64,000 nt of DNA, taken from positions 186,001-250,000 of the forward strand of contig SAXG01000031.1 of the NCBI GenBank assembly GCA_012932865.1, given 5' to 3'. Under the pieces are notes generated by a model. That model made no database searches and was not told the origin of the DNA. It saw only the letters and a list, made by a program, of their open reading frames with translations. Position 1 is the stretch's first letter; each line of letters begins with the position of its first letter. Source of the stretch: Amylostereum areolatum. Lineage: Eukaryota; Basidiomycota; Agaricomycetes; Russulales; Stereaceae. Shown here one piece after another: positions 31,032 through 40,064 of this stretch. The position numbers and the translations under genes are program-made.

Positions 31032-31568
31032 TGTTACAACTTGTCCAAGGTACTTCATTTCCCATTGCCATTACTAGGAAGGACGTCGCTAAACGACGGA
31101 TTATGACTATGCCCCAGTTCGTAACCGTCTCAACGACGCGACGACGACAGTGCCACAGATCGTCACCATCCCGACGACAGTGCCACAGATCGTCACCGTC
31201 TCAACGGCATAGCCGCGACGGTGCCACAGTCTTATTCCCGTAGATACTTGATGCGACCGTCGCTCAATGTACATATATTTACTCGACCTCCTTTCTTATA
31301 AAAGGAGGCTCATCGAACGAGCCATTCCTCAGCTCGTTCTCTTTGTAAATACAGGACTGTTCTAATAAGAACCTCCTCTTAAGCATACTAAAGAGAATCC
31401 AAACTAAGTTAATAAGCTCGCCTAAGTCTTCCGTGAAGACTTACTGCTTCGCTTATTGACCTTTACCTTCGTATAAACCGAGACGTCTGGATCACCTGAT
31501 CCCACCTCTCACGCATAAGAGTACTGTAGCCTGAGCCGCTTGTCACGTGATAAGGACCGTCCTTAACA
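31032..31568 (+). repeat. Gypsy-2 5' LTR
   Basis: Starts TGTTACAACTTG and ends CCTTAACA. It contains an internal direct repeat (GACAGTGCCACAGATCGTCA twice, about 31147-31200), a TATA box and the self-primer sequence. Confidence 0.95.
31297..31303 (+). promoter_or_regulatory. Gypsy-2 LTR TATA box; predicted start about 31328-31331
   Basis: TATAAAA lies 34 bp upstream of AGCTCGTTCT (31331-31340), the 10-mer complementary to the primer site at 31571-31580. Confidence 0.6.
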
Positions 31569-31570
31569 CT

Positions 31571-31580
31571 AGAACGAGCT
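31571..31580 (+). promoter_or_regulatory. Self-primer binding site of gypsy-2
   Basis: AGAACGAGCT starts two bases after the 5' LTR and is the exact reverse complement of AGCTCGTTCT at 31331-31340. Spacing and logic equal those of gypsy-1, although the sequences are unrelated. Confidence 0.7.
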
Positions 31581-31681
31581 CTCCTCTACACTAGCTCACC
31601 CTACAGTTTGGCGCAGAGCGTCAAACGAAACACCCACCACGGAGTCAGCGGAACAACCCGCTGAAAAAAGACCATCAGATT

Positions 31682-33691
31682 TTGAGATCCCTCAACTCCA
31701 ATCAAACTGCAGTCGAGAATTCCCTAACGGAAACGAAGATCATCGCTGGACATTCGACCCCTATCATCTCCTTTTTTACTACGACGGAGCCCTTGTCGCG
31801 AAAGAAAGCAAAGGGACATACGCATACCAGTGGAACCCACCCATATACAGATACAACCTTCCCCCAGCTGCAGAATACTTCAAAGATAGATCCAAAAGAG
31901 AAAAGGAAGACGGAAGCTACGACAATTCACATTGGAAGCGCCCAGATTATTCAAGACCTCATATCGGGCCCCTCTCATCAGAAGAACTCTGGAAACACCC
32001 GGACGCACAAAAGGTCGAAGAGAAGCCTTACACCGGGAATATTAAGGACTACTGGGAATTTAATCCCGATACCGACACAGCCGATACGACAACCGAACCA
32101 CAGAACCCTCGAACCGAACTCCAGCATCCTCAAGAACCCGCAACAGCCGCACCACCTCCAGAGGAAACCGCGCCAGAACCTAAGAGAACTATATCAAACC
32201 CCCAAATTAAGTCCGATCCCGGAGGAAGTCGAGAAAGCCGCCCATCGAGCGCAGCAGAAACGGAAGAACATACAGAGAACCCAACAAGATCCCAATCACC
32301 TGACGACATTTTCGGAACCACAAGAGGAAGACAAGGAAATCTATTTGGAAAACCCGAGAACGTCACAACAATGGGAGACAGCCGCCGCCTCGATACCCAA
32401 CCCCGCCACCACACTTAGCAATGTCCCCCCTGGAGAGACTAATGTACCGCGCCAGACGCCTGCAACTCCAACGCCAGCCGATCCCGCGAAACCGAGACAT
32501 GAGACTCGATTCCCCCTAGGACTTGGTACGACCGACCCAATAGGATGGAGAACGCTAACGCCACCATCACCATCACTCTCCAACCAATCAAAAGATAACA
32601 AAAAGGGAAAAGAAGTCAGAGACTACGTCTTCGGAAGAGGAGCAACCGCGGATCTTCCGAAAGAATCGAAGCACCCACCAGGGAATTCCCCACCAGGAGG
32701 AACAGGCACAATCGGATCAAAACCCGATGATAAGGACAAAGGATTCAAACTAAACGCACTGGGAGTATACGACGGAAGAGATCGAGCGAAAGCAGCAAAG
32801 TTCATAGAACAATGCGTACTTCGCTTCATAGCCTTTCCCAACGCGTATGCAGCCAACATGCGTAAGATAACCTTTGTACTCTCGCATCTCACCGATGGAC
32901 CAGCCCTCCACTGGGCGTCCCTCTTAATAAGTAAGATCGATAAAATACGAGATCGTGGTCTAGATCCAGAAGTATACCTCCCATGGACGGCATTCCGCGA
33001 CGCCTTCTTAGAAACCTTCGGAGAAATAGACCCAGGAAGAGACGCTAGATTCAATATACAGCGCCTAGAACAAGGGACTATGGAAACCAAAGATTATATT
33101 ACAATCTTCAGGGACTACGCCATGGAAGCAGGCTACGATCATAAGGCACTGATCGACCAATTCAAGAGAGGACTGCGCAATGATATCGTGGTTGAGATCC
33201 TCAAAAGAGACCACATCTCGAACGATATTGATGAATGGTACGAACTCGCATTACGCATTGACAATAACTGGAGAGAAGCGCAAGCGTTCCAACGACATTA
33301 CACGAGACCAATGAACCCGACGAGTGATCTCACACTCCTATACAAGAAACCACAGACATATATTCCATTCAGAAAAGGAAATGGGAATAAAGGAAACGCG
33401 ACCACCGCCAGAGCGGCACAAACAGGGAACAACGGCCGAAACTTCAGACGCCTTACCCCGCAAGAACGTACCGAACTCCAGAAGTCAGGATCATGCTTCT
33501 ATTGCCGGAAGCCAGGACATATCTCCAGGAACTGCCCAGAGAAACGTACCCAAACAACGATCAATGCACGAACGGCGAATCTAACAGAAGAAGAATCCCC
33601 GATTGATCAGATCACCAAGCTTGTGAATAAGATGGACAGTGAAACGTTCGCACGCACTGCCAACATGTTCAAAGACAATCAGGGTTTTTGA
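31682..33691 (+). CDS. Gypsy-2 gag polyprotein
   Basis: Structural protein. The frame from 31682 to TGA 33689-33691 spans 669 codons, but the first in-frame codon is TTG and the true start is uncertain. From about 32720 it is clearly gag: FKLNALGVYDGRDRAKAAKF, LHWASLLISK, FRDAFLETFGEIDPGRDARF, YITIFRDYAMEAGYDHKALI, then a CCHC knuckle CFYCRKPGHISRNC at about 33494-33535. In 31630-32418 a second frame reads as a more convincing protein (WTFDPYHLLFYYDGALVAKE, YAYQWNPPIYRYNLPPAAEY) and ends at TAG 32416-32418. The N-terminal region may therefore be read in that frame, or be a separate leader product like that of gypsy-1. Confidence 0.85.
   Translation: MRSLNSNQTAVENSLTETKIIAGHSTPIISFFTTTEPLSRKKAKGHTHTSGTHPYTDTTFPQLQNTSKIDPKEKRKTEATTIHIGSAQIIQDLISGPSHQKNSGNTRTHKRSKRSLTPGILRTTGNLIPIPTQPIRQPNHRTLEPNSSILKNPQQPHHLQRKPRQNLRELYQTPKLSPIPEEVEKAAHRAQQKRKNIQRTQQDPNHLTTFSEPQEEDKEIYLENPRTSQQWETAAASIPNPATTLSNVPPGETNVPRQTPATPTPADPAKPRHETRFPLGLGTTDPIGWRTLTPPSPSLSNQSKDNKKGKEVRDYVFGRGATADLPKESKHPPGNSPPGGTGTIGSKPDDKDKGFKLNALGVYDGRDRAKAAKFIEQCVLRFIAFPNAYAANMRKITFVLSHLTDGPALHWASLLISKIDKIRDRGLDPEVYLPWTAFRDAFLETFGEIDPGRDARFNIQRLEQGTMETKDYITIFRDYAMEAGYDHKALIDQFKRGLRNDIVVEILKRDHISNDIDEWYELALRIDNNWREAQAFQRHYTRPMNPTSDLTLLYKKPQTYIPFRKGNGNKGNATTARAAQTGNNGRNFRRLTPQERTELQKSGSCFYCRKPGHISRNCPEKRTQTTINARTANLTEEESPIDQITKLVNKMDSETFARTANMFKDNQGF
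33682..33688 (+). promoter_or_regulatory. -1 ribosomal frameshift heptamer GGGTTTT at gag/pol junction
   Basis: In the gag frame it reads G GGT TTT followed at once by TGA, a canonical X XXY YYZ slippery site. The pol frame is open in -1 from 33688 (TTG AAT CGT). Slippage here would yield Gag-Pol without needing a separate start. Confidence 0.7.
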
Positions 33692-36600
33692 ATCGTCCTT
33701 CAACCGCGGCTGTTGAAAGGACACAGACAATGAACTTTTCAAATCGATCTCCTGTGCAGGACACAAGAGATGACGTAAATAGAACAGTGTATATAAGGTC
33801 ATACCAAGATGGAGCAACGCACGCTCCATCAATTCATATACCTGTTACGTTTCATGGAAAGTTCCGTAAAGCCGCCGCAAAGGCACTGCTAGATAGCGGA
33901 GCAAGCAGCACCCTGATCCATCCAGATTTCGTACGAAAACACAAGATGAATCTGATCCAATTAAAGAAGCCAATACCGATATACAACGTTGATGGATCTA
34001 GGAACACTCTAGGAGAGATCAAACAGAAAGTGTACCTTCCAATGACGATGGAAGGAACCAACGGAGAAATTCACCGCGAAAACTTAGGATTGTTCGTCAC
34101 AGCCCTGGGAGGAGACGAAGTAATCTTAGGAACCCCTTGGCTCAAGAAACACAATCCTCATATTGATTGGAGAAAGAGACAGATTACACTACAGACATGT
34201 CCAGGTACGTGCGTCACTACCAGCAGAACAATGATCGTCCAAGGAAAAGACGAACACTCTCTACAATCATTCGAAGAACAGAAGATCAACCATCACGCAA
34301 CGGTAGAAGAACAAGAAGATCCCGAATCCAACTCCGATCTCGCCGATATCAGGATAGTCAGAACGTTCCATGGAAAAACGGACGTAGAAACAATGCCGAT
34401 TGCAAAAGAAGCAAACGAACCCGGTATCTGGATAACAGCAAGAGCAACCAAGGCACAAGAACTCGCAGAAAGAGCGGCCATAGGAGAGAAGAAGAAGACA
34501 CTCGATGAGATGATTCCATCTAGTTACAAACAGTATCAGAAGGTATTCGAAAAGAAAGCGTCGGAACGCTTCCCAATCAGCAGACCTTGGGATCACGCGA
34601 TAGACCTGACTGAAGGATGGAAACCTCGAAATTGCAAAGTATACCCAATGACGGTACCAGAACGAAAGGAACTGGACACATTCATAGACGAACATTTACG
34701 AAAAGGGTACATCCGAGAATCAAAATCAGAGATATCGTCACCCTTCTTCTTTATCAAGAAGAAAGATGGATCTCTCCGACCAGTACAGGACTATCGCTAT
34801 CTTAACTCGATAACGGTCAAAAACGAATACCCGATACCGCTCATTTCAGATCTCATCGACAAATTAAAAGGCGCTAAAATCTTCTCAAAGCTCGATCTCC
34901 GATGGGGATACAACAATGTTCGGATCAAGGAAGGAGATCAATGGAAAGCGGCATTCAAAACAAACAGAGGCCTTTTCGAACCAATGGTGATGTTCTTCGG
35001 ACTAACCAACTCACCCGCAACATTCCAAGCAATGATGAACGCACTATTCAAAGAATTAATAGACACCGGAAAAGTAGTGGTCTATATGGATGACATACTG
35101 ATATTTACAGAAACACTCGACGAACATAGAAGACTTATGAAAGAAGCCCTCCAACTTCTAGAACGGAACGATCTATTCCTCAAACCGGAGAAGTGCTTCT
35201 TCGAACAACCATCGATCGAGTACCTAGGCGTGATAATCACGCACAACAAGGTACAGATGGATCCGGTCAAAGTCCAAGGGCTAGCCGAATGGCCCACACC
35301 GAGGAAAGTAAAAGAAGTCCAATCATTCCTCGGATTTGGAAATTTCTATCGACGCTTCATCAAAGACTATTCCAAGATCGCCAGACCCCTATTCCAGCTC
35401 ACAAAGAAAGACCACGAATGGAACTGGACGGCCGAATGTGAACGTACTTTCGAAAGACTGAAACAAGAATTCACATCGTCCCCGATCTTGATCATGCCCG
35501 ATGAAAACAAACCATTCCGCATAGAGAGTGACGCCTCCGACTTTGCGTACGGAGCCATCCTATCGCAGCCAGACGAGATCGAAAGATGGCATCCGGTCGC
35601 GTACCTATCCAAATCACTATCTCCCGCGGAACAAAATTACGAGATATACGACAAAGAACTCTTAGGAGTAGTGAAAGCCTTAGAACACTGGCGACACTAT
35701 CTAGAAGGAGCGAACCACAAAGTCGAAATCTGGACAGATCACAAAAATCTAGAATATTTCACAACAGCTCAGAAACTCAATCGACGACAAGCACGATGGA
35801 GCTTGTATCTGTCCCGTTTCGACTACACCCTGGTACACAAACCAGGAAGTACAAACAAAGCAGACGGACTCTCTAGAAGACCAGATCATAAGGAAGATAT
35901 TCCAGACAACGACGACCGCATCCTACTTCACCCTTCGGTTTTCAGGGCTAGAGCCACCGGAAGAGGAACAGTCGAAGCAGTCGGAGACAAAGAACTTCTC
36001 AAAGAACTAAGAAACTTCTCTCACCTAGATGATGAAGTTTGGACGGCGTTAGATACGATCAAAAGATCGGGACCACGCACCCTCGCAAAAGGAATCGAAG
36101 ACTGGAACTTCGAGAACGATCTGATCATCAGAAAAGGAAAAATCTATGTACCACAGAATCTCGAACTCAGGCGCATGATCCTAAAATCGCATCATGATCT
36201 AGAAACGATTGGACATCCAGGCGAAATGAAAACTCTAGAACTAGTACAAAGAAACTTTTGGTGGCCAAAGATGATTTCCTTCGTAAAAGATTATGTTCAA
36301 GGATGTCCCGTATGCCAGTCAACGAAGAATGTCACGCATCCGGCGAAACACCCATTACAACCTACGGAAATACCAGAACGACCATGGGAAACAATCACAT
36401 CAGATTTCATTACAGATCTTCCGATCTCCAACGGATTCGATTCGATCAACGTAGTCGTCGATAGGTTCACCAAAACCGCAGTATTCACACCGTGCCTAAA
36501 GACGATCAACGCAGAAGAAACAGCCGACCTTCTGATCGACAACGTTTACAGACGATTTGGACTATGGAAAAGAATGATATCGGACCGAGGTCCTCAATTC

Positions 36601-37575
36601 GCATCCAAAGTATTCCAATCCATCTGCGAAAGCCTCGGAGTTATTTCATCGCTCAGTACAGCGTATCATCCCCAAACAGATGGCGAAACAGAAAGAGTGA
36701 ATCAAGAGTTAGAACAATATCTTCGAGCATTCTGCAACGGAGATCAAACGAATTGGGCGAAACTCCTACCAAAAGCAGAATTTGCACACAACATAAGGCA
36801 ACATTCAGCTACGAAAGCTTCCCCATTCGAACTCCTACACGGGTATCAACCGGTTTTCAATCCGGCAATACCAACCGATCCGCGAATACCGACGGCCGAA
36901 GAAAGAATAAAAAACTTTAAGGACGCATGGGACAACGCGGAAGCAAGTCTGGAAATAGCTGCTAAATTGATGAAAATGCAGCATGATCAAACGTTCACGC
37001 TAAGAGATCAACTCAAACAAGGCGACCAAGTATGGTTAGACGGAAAAAACCTTAACACGGTATACCCGAAAACCAAGCTAGCACCGAAACGATTCGGCCC
37101 ATTCAAAATCGAAAAGGTTATAGGACCGGTAACCTACCGCCTAGAACTACCGACGAAGTGGAAAATACATCCAGTATTCCACGCAGCATTGTTGATTCCA
37201 TTCAAAGAAACAGAACAATACGGCGAAGCTTACGAAAGACCACCTCCAGAACTAGTAAACGATGAAGAACTCTACGAACTAGAAACGATAGTAGCCTCAA
37301 AATTAGACAAACGATATTCAGAACCGCTACATTACTTCGTAAAATGGAAAGGATACCCAGACTCCGGTAACACATGGGAACCAGCATCTAATCTAGAGGG
37401 ATCAAAAGATGCGATCGCAGAGTTCCATCGGAATAACCCCAAGGCACCGAAGTTGCCACCACAGCCAATCAAAGATACCAACACAGAAACCACTGATCGC
37501 GACGAAACCGACGCAACGCAGCGAGAACGAAGACCAACAAGACGAAAGAAACGCAAGACGAAAGTGAGACATTAG
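33688..37575 (+). CDS. Gypsy-2 pol: protease, RT, RNase H, integrase, chromodomain
   Basis: Continuous 1,295 codons with no stop. Aspartic protease LLDSGASSTLIHPDFV (33886 on); RT with [20 protein letters not shown] and YMDD at 35083-35094; RNase H DASDFAYGAILS, YDKELLGVVKALEHWRHYL, WTDHKNLEYF; integrase zinc finger (HHDLETIGHPGEMKTLELV … CPVCQSTK, about 36190-36330); core TSDFITDLP, SDRGPQFASKVFQ, HPQTDGETERVNQELEQYL; chromodomain HYFVKWKGYPDSGNTWEP (about 37330-37385). It is probably made as a -1 frameshift fusion with gag. Chromodomains guide integration to marked chromatin. All catalytic residues I can see are in place, so the element may be active. Confidence 0.95.
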   Translation: MNRPSTAAVERTQTMNFSNRSPVQDTRDDVNRTVYIRSYQDGATHAPSIHIPVTFHGKFRKAAAKALLDSGASSTLIHPDFVRKHKMNLIQLKKPIPIYNVDGSRNTLGEIKQKVYLPMTMEGTNGEIHRENLGLFVTALGGDEVILGTPWLKKHNPHIDWRKRQITLQTCPGTCVTTSRTMIVQGKDEHSLQSFEEQKINHHATVEEQEDPESNSDLADIRIVRTFHGKTDVETMPIAKEANEPGIWITARATKAQELAERAAIGEKKKTLDEMIPSSYKQYQKVFEKKASERFPISRPWDHAIDLTEGWKPRNCKVYPMTVPERKELDTFIDEHLRKGYIRESKSEISSPFFFIKKKDGSLRPVQDYRYLNSITVKNEYPIPLISDLIDKLKGAKIFSKLDLRWGYNNVRIKEGDQWKAAFKTNRGLFEPMVMFFGLTNSPATFQAMMNALFKELIDTGKVVVYMDDILIFTETLDEHRRLMKEALQLLERNDLFLKPEKCFFEQPSIEYLGVIITHNKVQMDPVKVQGLAEWPTPRKVKEVQSFLGFGNFYRRFIKDYSKIARPLFQLTKKDHEWNWTAECERTFERLKQEFTSSPILIMPDENKPFRIESDASDFAYGAILSQPDEIERWHPVAYLSKSLSPAEQNYEIYDKELLGVVKALEHWRHYLEGANHKVEIWTDHKNLEYFTTAQKLNRRQARWSLYLSRFDYTLVHKPGSTNKADGLSRRPDHKEDIPDNDDRILLHPSVFRARATGRGTVEAVGDKELLKELRNFSHLDDEVWTALDTIKRSGPRTLAKGIEDWNFENDLIIRKGKIYVPQNLELRRMILKSHHDLETIGHPGEMKTLELVQRNFWWPKMISFVKDYVQGCPVCQSTKNVTHPAKHPLQPTEIPERPWETITSDFITDLPISNGFDSINVVVDRFTKTAVFTPCLKTINAEETADLLIDNVYRRFGLWKRMISDRGPQFASKVFQSICESLGVISSLSTAYHPQTDGETERVNQELEQYLRAFCNGDQTNWAKLLPKAEFAHNIRQHSATKASPFELLHGYQPVFNPAIPTDPRIPTAEERIKNFKDAWDNAEASLEIAAKLMKMQHDQTFTLRDQLKQGDQVWLDGKNLNTVYPKTKLAPKRFGPFKIEKVIGPVTYRLELPTKWKIHPVFHAALLIPFKETEQYGEAYERPPPELVNDEELYELETIVASKLDKRYSEPLHYFVKWKGYPDSGNTWEPASNLEGSKDAIAEFHRNNPKAPKLPPQPIKDTNTETTDRDETDATQRERRPTRRKKRKTKVRH

Positions 37576-37608
37576 TGAGACTCAACGGCATTCAGGCGAA
37601 TGCACTGC

Positions 37609-37623
37609 CAACAAGGGGGGGAT
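37609..37623 (+). promoter_or_regulatory. Internal polypurine tract right after pol
   Basis: CAAGGGGGGGATAAA lies 35 bp after the pol stop and resembles the tract next to the 3' LTR (GAGAGGGGGATAG, 40743-40755) and that of gypsy-1 (AAAGGGGGGGTAA). It may be the ancestral 3' tract or a second plus-strand origin. Confidence 0.4.
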
Positions 37624-37718
37624 AAAAACCCTACGGGTTCAACAAGACAGATCACCAATGTCCACCACCCCAAACGCAGCCAACACTTCCTCCACCAATC
37701 CGATCGTCTCATCTAGCA

Positions 37719-39401
37719 ATGTCGACCACCTCCGCCTCGTCTGCAACCGAGTTCACCACTCTCAACAGGAACGCGCCCTCTGCGGAGACTGCTTCATCGC
37801 TCGATCGGCAGCAATCCTTGCAATTAAGTCAGTACCTTCTCCGTCTAGGTCAGGACCAGACGGAAGAACAGACGGAAGAGCAAGGGGTAAGCCGCTTAGA
37901 AGCACACAGAAGAACCCTAACTGAAGCACCCGGATTCCTCACAGGTGCTAATGCAATCCCCGTGGCCCGGAGCTACGGAAGTCCCAACGCCCGATTCCCC
38001 GATCCTAGAGAACCAGATAGCCCACATGATAGCCGGAGTAGCGATCGAACAGGCCAGGCAGCGGATCGACGACCTCAGGAGGGAGTCGGCCGACGTCCAG
38101 GGCATCCTGGAAGACCACAACAAGATGCTCGACGAAGAACTCCACCAGCTGGACTTGAGGTACCTGACGCTCTCGACCGAAATGGAGGAACGAGAGGTCA
38201 AGCTCCTTCGACGATTCAGGAAGCTAGCGCAGCGGCTATACTCAACGTCGCAGAACTCCGAAGGTTCCTCACTGAAGTCGGACTCAGAGTTAACTGGCTT
38301 AACTGGGAAAGACACACCTTCCGCGCCGCCTACGAAGGAGAAATCCTCCGAAGACGAATGGAAACTACTGGAGTTCCCCATATGTCTTCAAAGGAAGGCC
38401 CCGACATCGACCTTATCTTCCATGGACATCACATCTCCCCGGGCTACACTGTTCGACCCGATCCCATCGCATCCGCCCTCACCAGACCCCCGTTCCTTCC
38501 TAACGCCCCTCCACGACCCGTCACCGCCCCTACGCCACCAGGATCCTTACCCATCCCCGACATCACCCAGCTTAACCCCGTCCAGCCTCCCATCGTTAGA
38601 AACGGATTACCCGGAGAGCAGTTCAGACAGCCCCTGCCAAGAGAGCTATCGGGACAGTCCCTGGTCCTTCCAGAGCCCGGACAATCAACCGGACGACCGG
38701 CCAGCAGTCCGCGACCGGTACCTAGGACACCTCCTCAGCTGCCCGCCGTGCATAGAACGCCAACTCCATTCCCACTATCTGCTAGCGACACTCCCATGCC
38801 TTGGCACGGAAACCACGCCCCTTATCCCTCATTCCCACGTCCGCACCCCGACTACGCTCGAAATCCCGTCGCCCAGGATCCCCGAGTCACCGCACAGCGA
38901 CGTAAACATGATTCTACCGAGCCCAACGGAAGACCAGTCAAGCGGATCAGAGAGTTCAGACTCCCCGATGCATCGGGTGAGGAAGAACTTCAGAGAACTC
39001 AAGAGGATAGTCGATCGGATGATGGAGGAGCGCGCTCGCAGGAGACAGGAACTCAACCTAACGGACGAGTCGGACAGTTCAGCGGACGAATCGGACAGCT
39101 CGACGGACAGATCGGAGAAGGACGACGAGACGAAGGAAGCAGCCGAGAATCCCTCGGACCCATGGAGCAACGAGCCGACCACGTGGACGCAGGAAGAGTG
39201 GGACGCGATTCCCTCGAAGCCGCGGAAACGCTGCTGGAAATGCGGCAAGCGAGGCCATCTCCGCCGAGACTGCCCCCTGTCGCAAGAACGCTCCCCCTCA
39301 CTTCCCCCAATCTCGGTCCTACCATCCCCTTCGACCACAGACTCTTCCCCCTCACCCTCGCCCGGACCGTCCGGATATCAGTTACGGTCCAGGAACACTG
39401 A
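37719..39401 (+). CDS. Gypsy-2 accessory frame 1 (560 codons), unknown function
   Basis: Starts MSTTSASSATEFTTLNRNAP. Protein-like stretches include SLDRQQSLQLSQYLLRLGQD near the start and AAAILNVAELRRFLTEVGLR followed by VNWLNWERHTFRAAYEGEIL (about 38230-38350). The rest is Pro/Arg-rich. It overlaps a second open frame (37945-39516) for about 1.45 kb. Its TGA (39399-39401) shares one base with the ATG of the next frame. I recognise no domain. It lies where envelope-like genes sit in some gypsy elements, but there is no signal peptide or membrane segment in this frame. Confidence 0.5.
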   Translation: MSTTSASSATEFTTLNRNAPSAETASSLDRQQSLQLSQYLLRLGQDQTEEQTEEQGVSRLEAHRRTLTEAPGFLTGANAIPVARSYGSPNARFPDPREPDSPHDSRSSDRTGQAADRRPQEGVGRRPGHPGRPQQDARRRTPPAGLEVPDALDRNGGTRGQAPSTIQEASAAAILNVAELRRFLTEVGLRVNWLNWERHTFRAAYEGEILRRRMETTGVPHMSSKEGPDIDLIFHGHHISPGYTVRPDPIASALTRPPFLPNAPPRPVTAPTPPGSLPIPDITQLNPVQPPIVRNGLPGEQFRQPLPRELSGQSLVLPEPGQSTGRPASSPRPVPRTPPQLPAVHRTPTPFPLSASDTPMPWHGNHAPYPSFPRPHPDYARNPVAQDPRVTAQRRKHDSTEPNGRPVKRIREFRLPDASGEEELQRTQEDSRSDDGGARSQETGTQPNGRVGQFSGRIGQLDGQIGEGRRDEGSSRESLGPMEQRADHVDAGRVGRDSLEAAETLLEMRQARPSPPRLPPVARTLPLTSPNLGPTIPFDHRLFPLTLARTVRISVTVQEH

Positions 39402-39516
39402 TGTCCCACCCCCGCCTCCGACGTACCGACGCTACCGCCCACGCCCACCGACAGCTCCTGGGATTCCTCACGCGACGCGAGAGCCTGACGCACGAAGCCG
39501 CCCAGCACGCCACTGA
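37945..39516 (+). CDS. Gypsy-2 accessory frame 2 (523 codons): coiled coil plus CCHC zinc knuckle
   Basis: Open in another frame over the same DNA. The N-terminal third looks like a long coiled coil (MIAGVAIEQARQRIDDLRRE, HNKMLDEELHQLDLRYLTLS, REVKLLRRFRKLAQRLY). The middle is Ser/Pro-rich. The C-terminal part has ELKRIVDRMMEERARRRQEL, an acidic serine run (DESDSSADESDSSTDRSEKD), TTWTQEEWDAIPSKPRKR and a CCHC knuckle CWKCGKRGHLRRDC (39232-39273). A second zinc-knuckle protein after pol is not standard for these elements. Whether both frames are translated, or parts are joined by frameshifts or splicing, cannot be told here. Confidence 0.55.
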   Translation: MLMQSPWPGATEVPTPDSPILENQIAHMIAGVAIEQARQRIDDLRRESADVQGILEDHNKMLDEELHQLDLRYLTLSTEMEEREVKLLRRFRKLAQRLYSTSQNSEGSSLKSDSELTGLTGKDTPSAPPTKEKSSEDEWKLLEFPICLQRKAPTSTLSSMDITSPRATLFDPIPSHPPSPDPRSFLTPLHDPSPPLRHQDPYPSPTSPSLTPSSLPSLETDYPESSSDSPCQESYRDSPWSFQSPDNQPDDRPAVRDRYLGHLLSCPPCIERQLHSHYLLATLPCLGTETTPLIPHSHVRTPTTLEIPSPRIPESPHSDVNMILPSPTEDQSSGSESSDSPMHRVRKNFRELKRIVDRMMEERARRRQELNLTDESDSSADESDSSTDRSEKDDETKEAAENPSDPWSNEPTTWTQEEWDAIPSKPRKRCWKCGKRGHLRRDCPLSQERSPSLPPISVLPSPSTTDSSPSPSPGPSGYQLRSRNTDVPPPPPTYRRYRPRPPTAPGIPHATREPDARSRPARH

Positions 39517-39676
39517 ACAGTGGTTGTACTGGGAGGACGCCATGCTCCGCACTCAGCAAGAACCCCCCTCGCGCTTCAATCACTCCTGGCGCGTCGACGA
39601 TCTCTTCTGGAAAAAGGAAGATTGGGACTTGCAGGAAGCGGAGGAGTCGAAGGTTCACTGGCCGGAGCCCTGGTAA
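39401..39676 (+). CDS. Gypsy-2 accessory frame 3 (91 codons)
   Basis: MSHPRLRRTDATAHAHRQLL … QQEPPSRFNHSWRVDDLFWK … HWPEPW. Its ATG overlaps the stop of frame 1 as TGATG, an arrangement that permits termination-reinitiation. Trp-rich and charged at its C-terminus. No known domain. Confidence 0.45.
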   Translation: MSHPRLRRTDATAHAHRQLLGFLTRRESLTHEAAQHATEQWLYWEDAMLRTQQEPPSRFNHSWRVDDLFWKKEDWDLQEAEESKVHWPEPW

Positions 39677-39703
39677 GCGCGCAGACAGACTTTACCCATC
39701 ATC

Positions 39704-39946
39704 ATGCACTCGGACTTTCCCTCTTCCCCCATCATTACGCCCTCGCATCTATCGCTTACGACACTTCTTGGACTGATCACGGACTGCGCCCTCATTCGTA
39801 CGCATATTCTCCTCGGACTTCTCTACTATACCAGTTTCTATCGCTATGAGGAAGGCGAACGCTTGATAGTCTCCCCGCGACGCGCTGGACGCATCGCTTA
39901 CTTACGACTCATGTCTGATTATGTACGAATTTTCACTTACGATTAA
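39704..39946 (+). CDS. Gypsy-2 accessory frame 4 (80 codons), small hydrophobic protein
   Basis: Starts MHSDFPSSPIITPSHLSLTT and continues through a hydrophobic span (LLGLITDCALIRTHILLGLL, about residues 21-40) into YYTSFYRYEEGERLIVSPRR. Probably membrane-associated. I do not recognise a family. Confidence 0.4.
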   Translation: MHSDFPSSPIITPSHLSLTTLLGLITDCALIRTHILLGLLYYTSFYRYEEGERLIVSPRRAGRIAYLRLMSDYVRIFTYD

Positions 39947-40064
39947 CGGCAATGATTACATCATTGCCCCTCCACATCGCAAGCATAAAAGGAAAGCCAC
40001 AAAGACGATAACATGCTCAGACATCGTCTAACAAATCCACTCGCACCACCCAAACCAACCAAAT

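Noticed and set aside
31611..31630. TGGCGCAGAGCG as a tRNA primer-binding site for gypsy-2
   Set aside because: It lies more than 40 bp after the LTR, whereas a self-complementary site sits two bases after it at the standard position.
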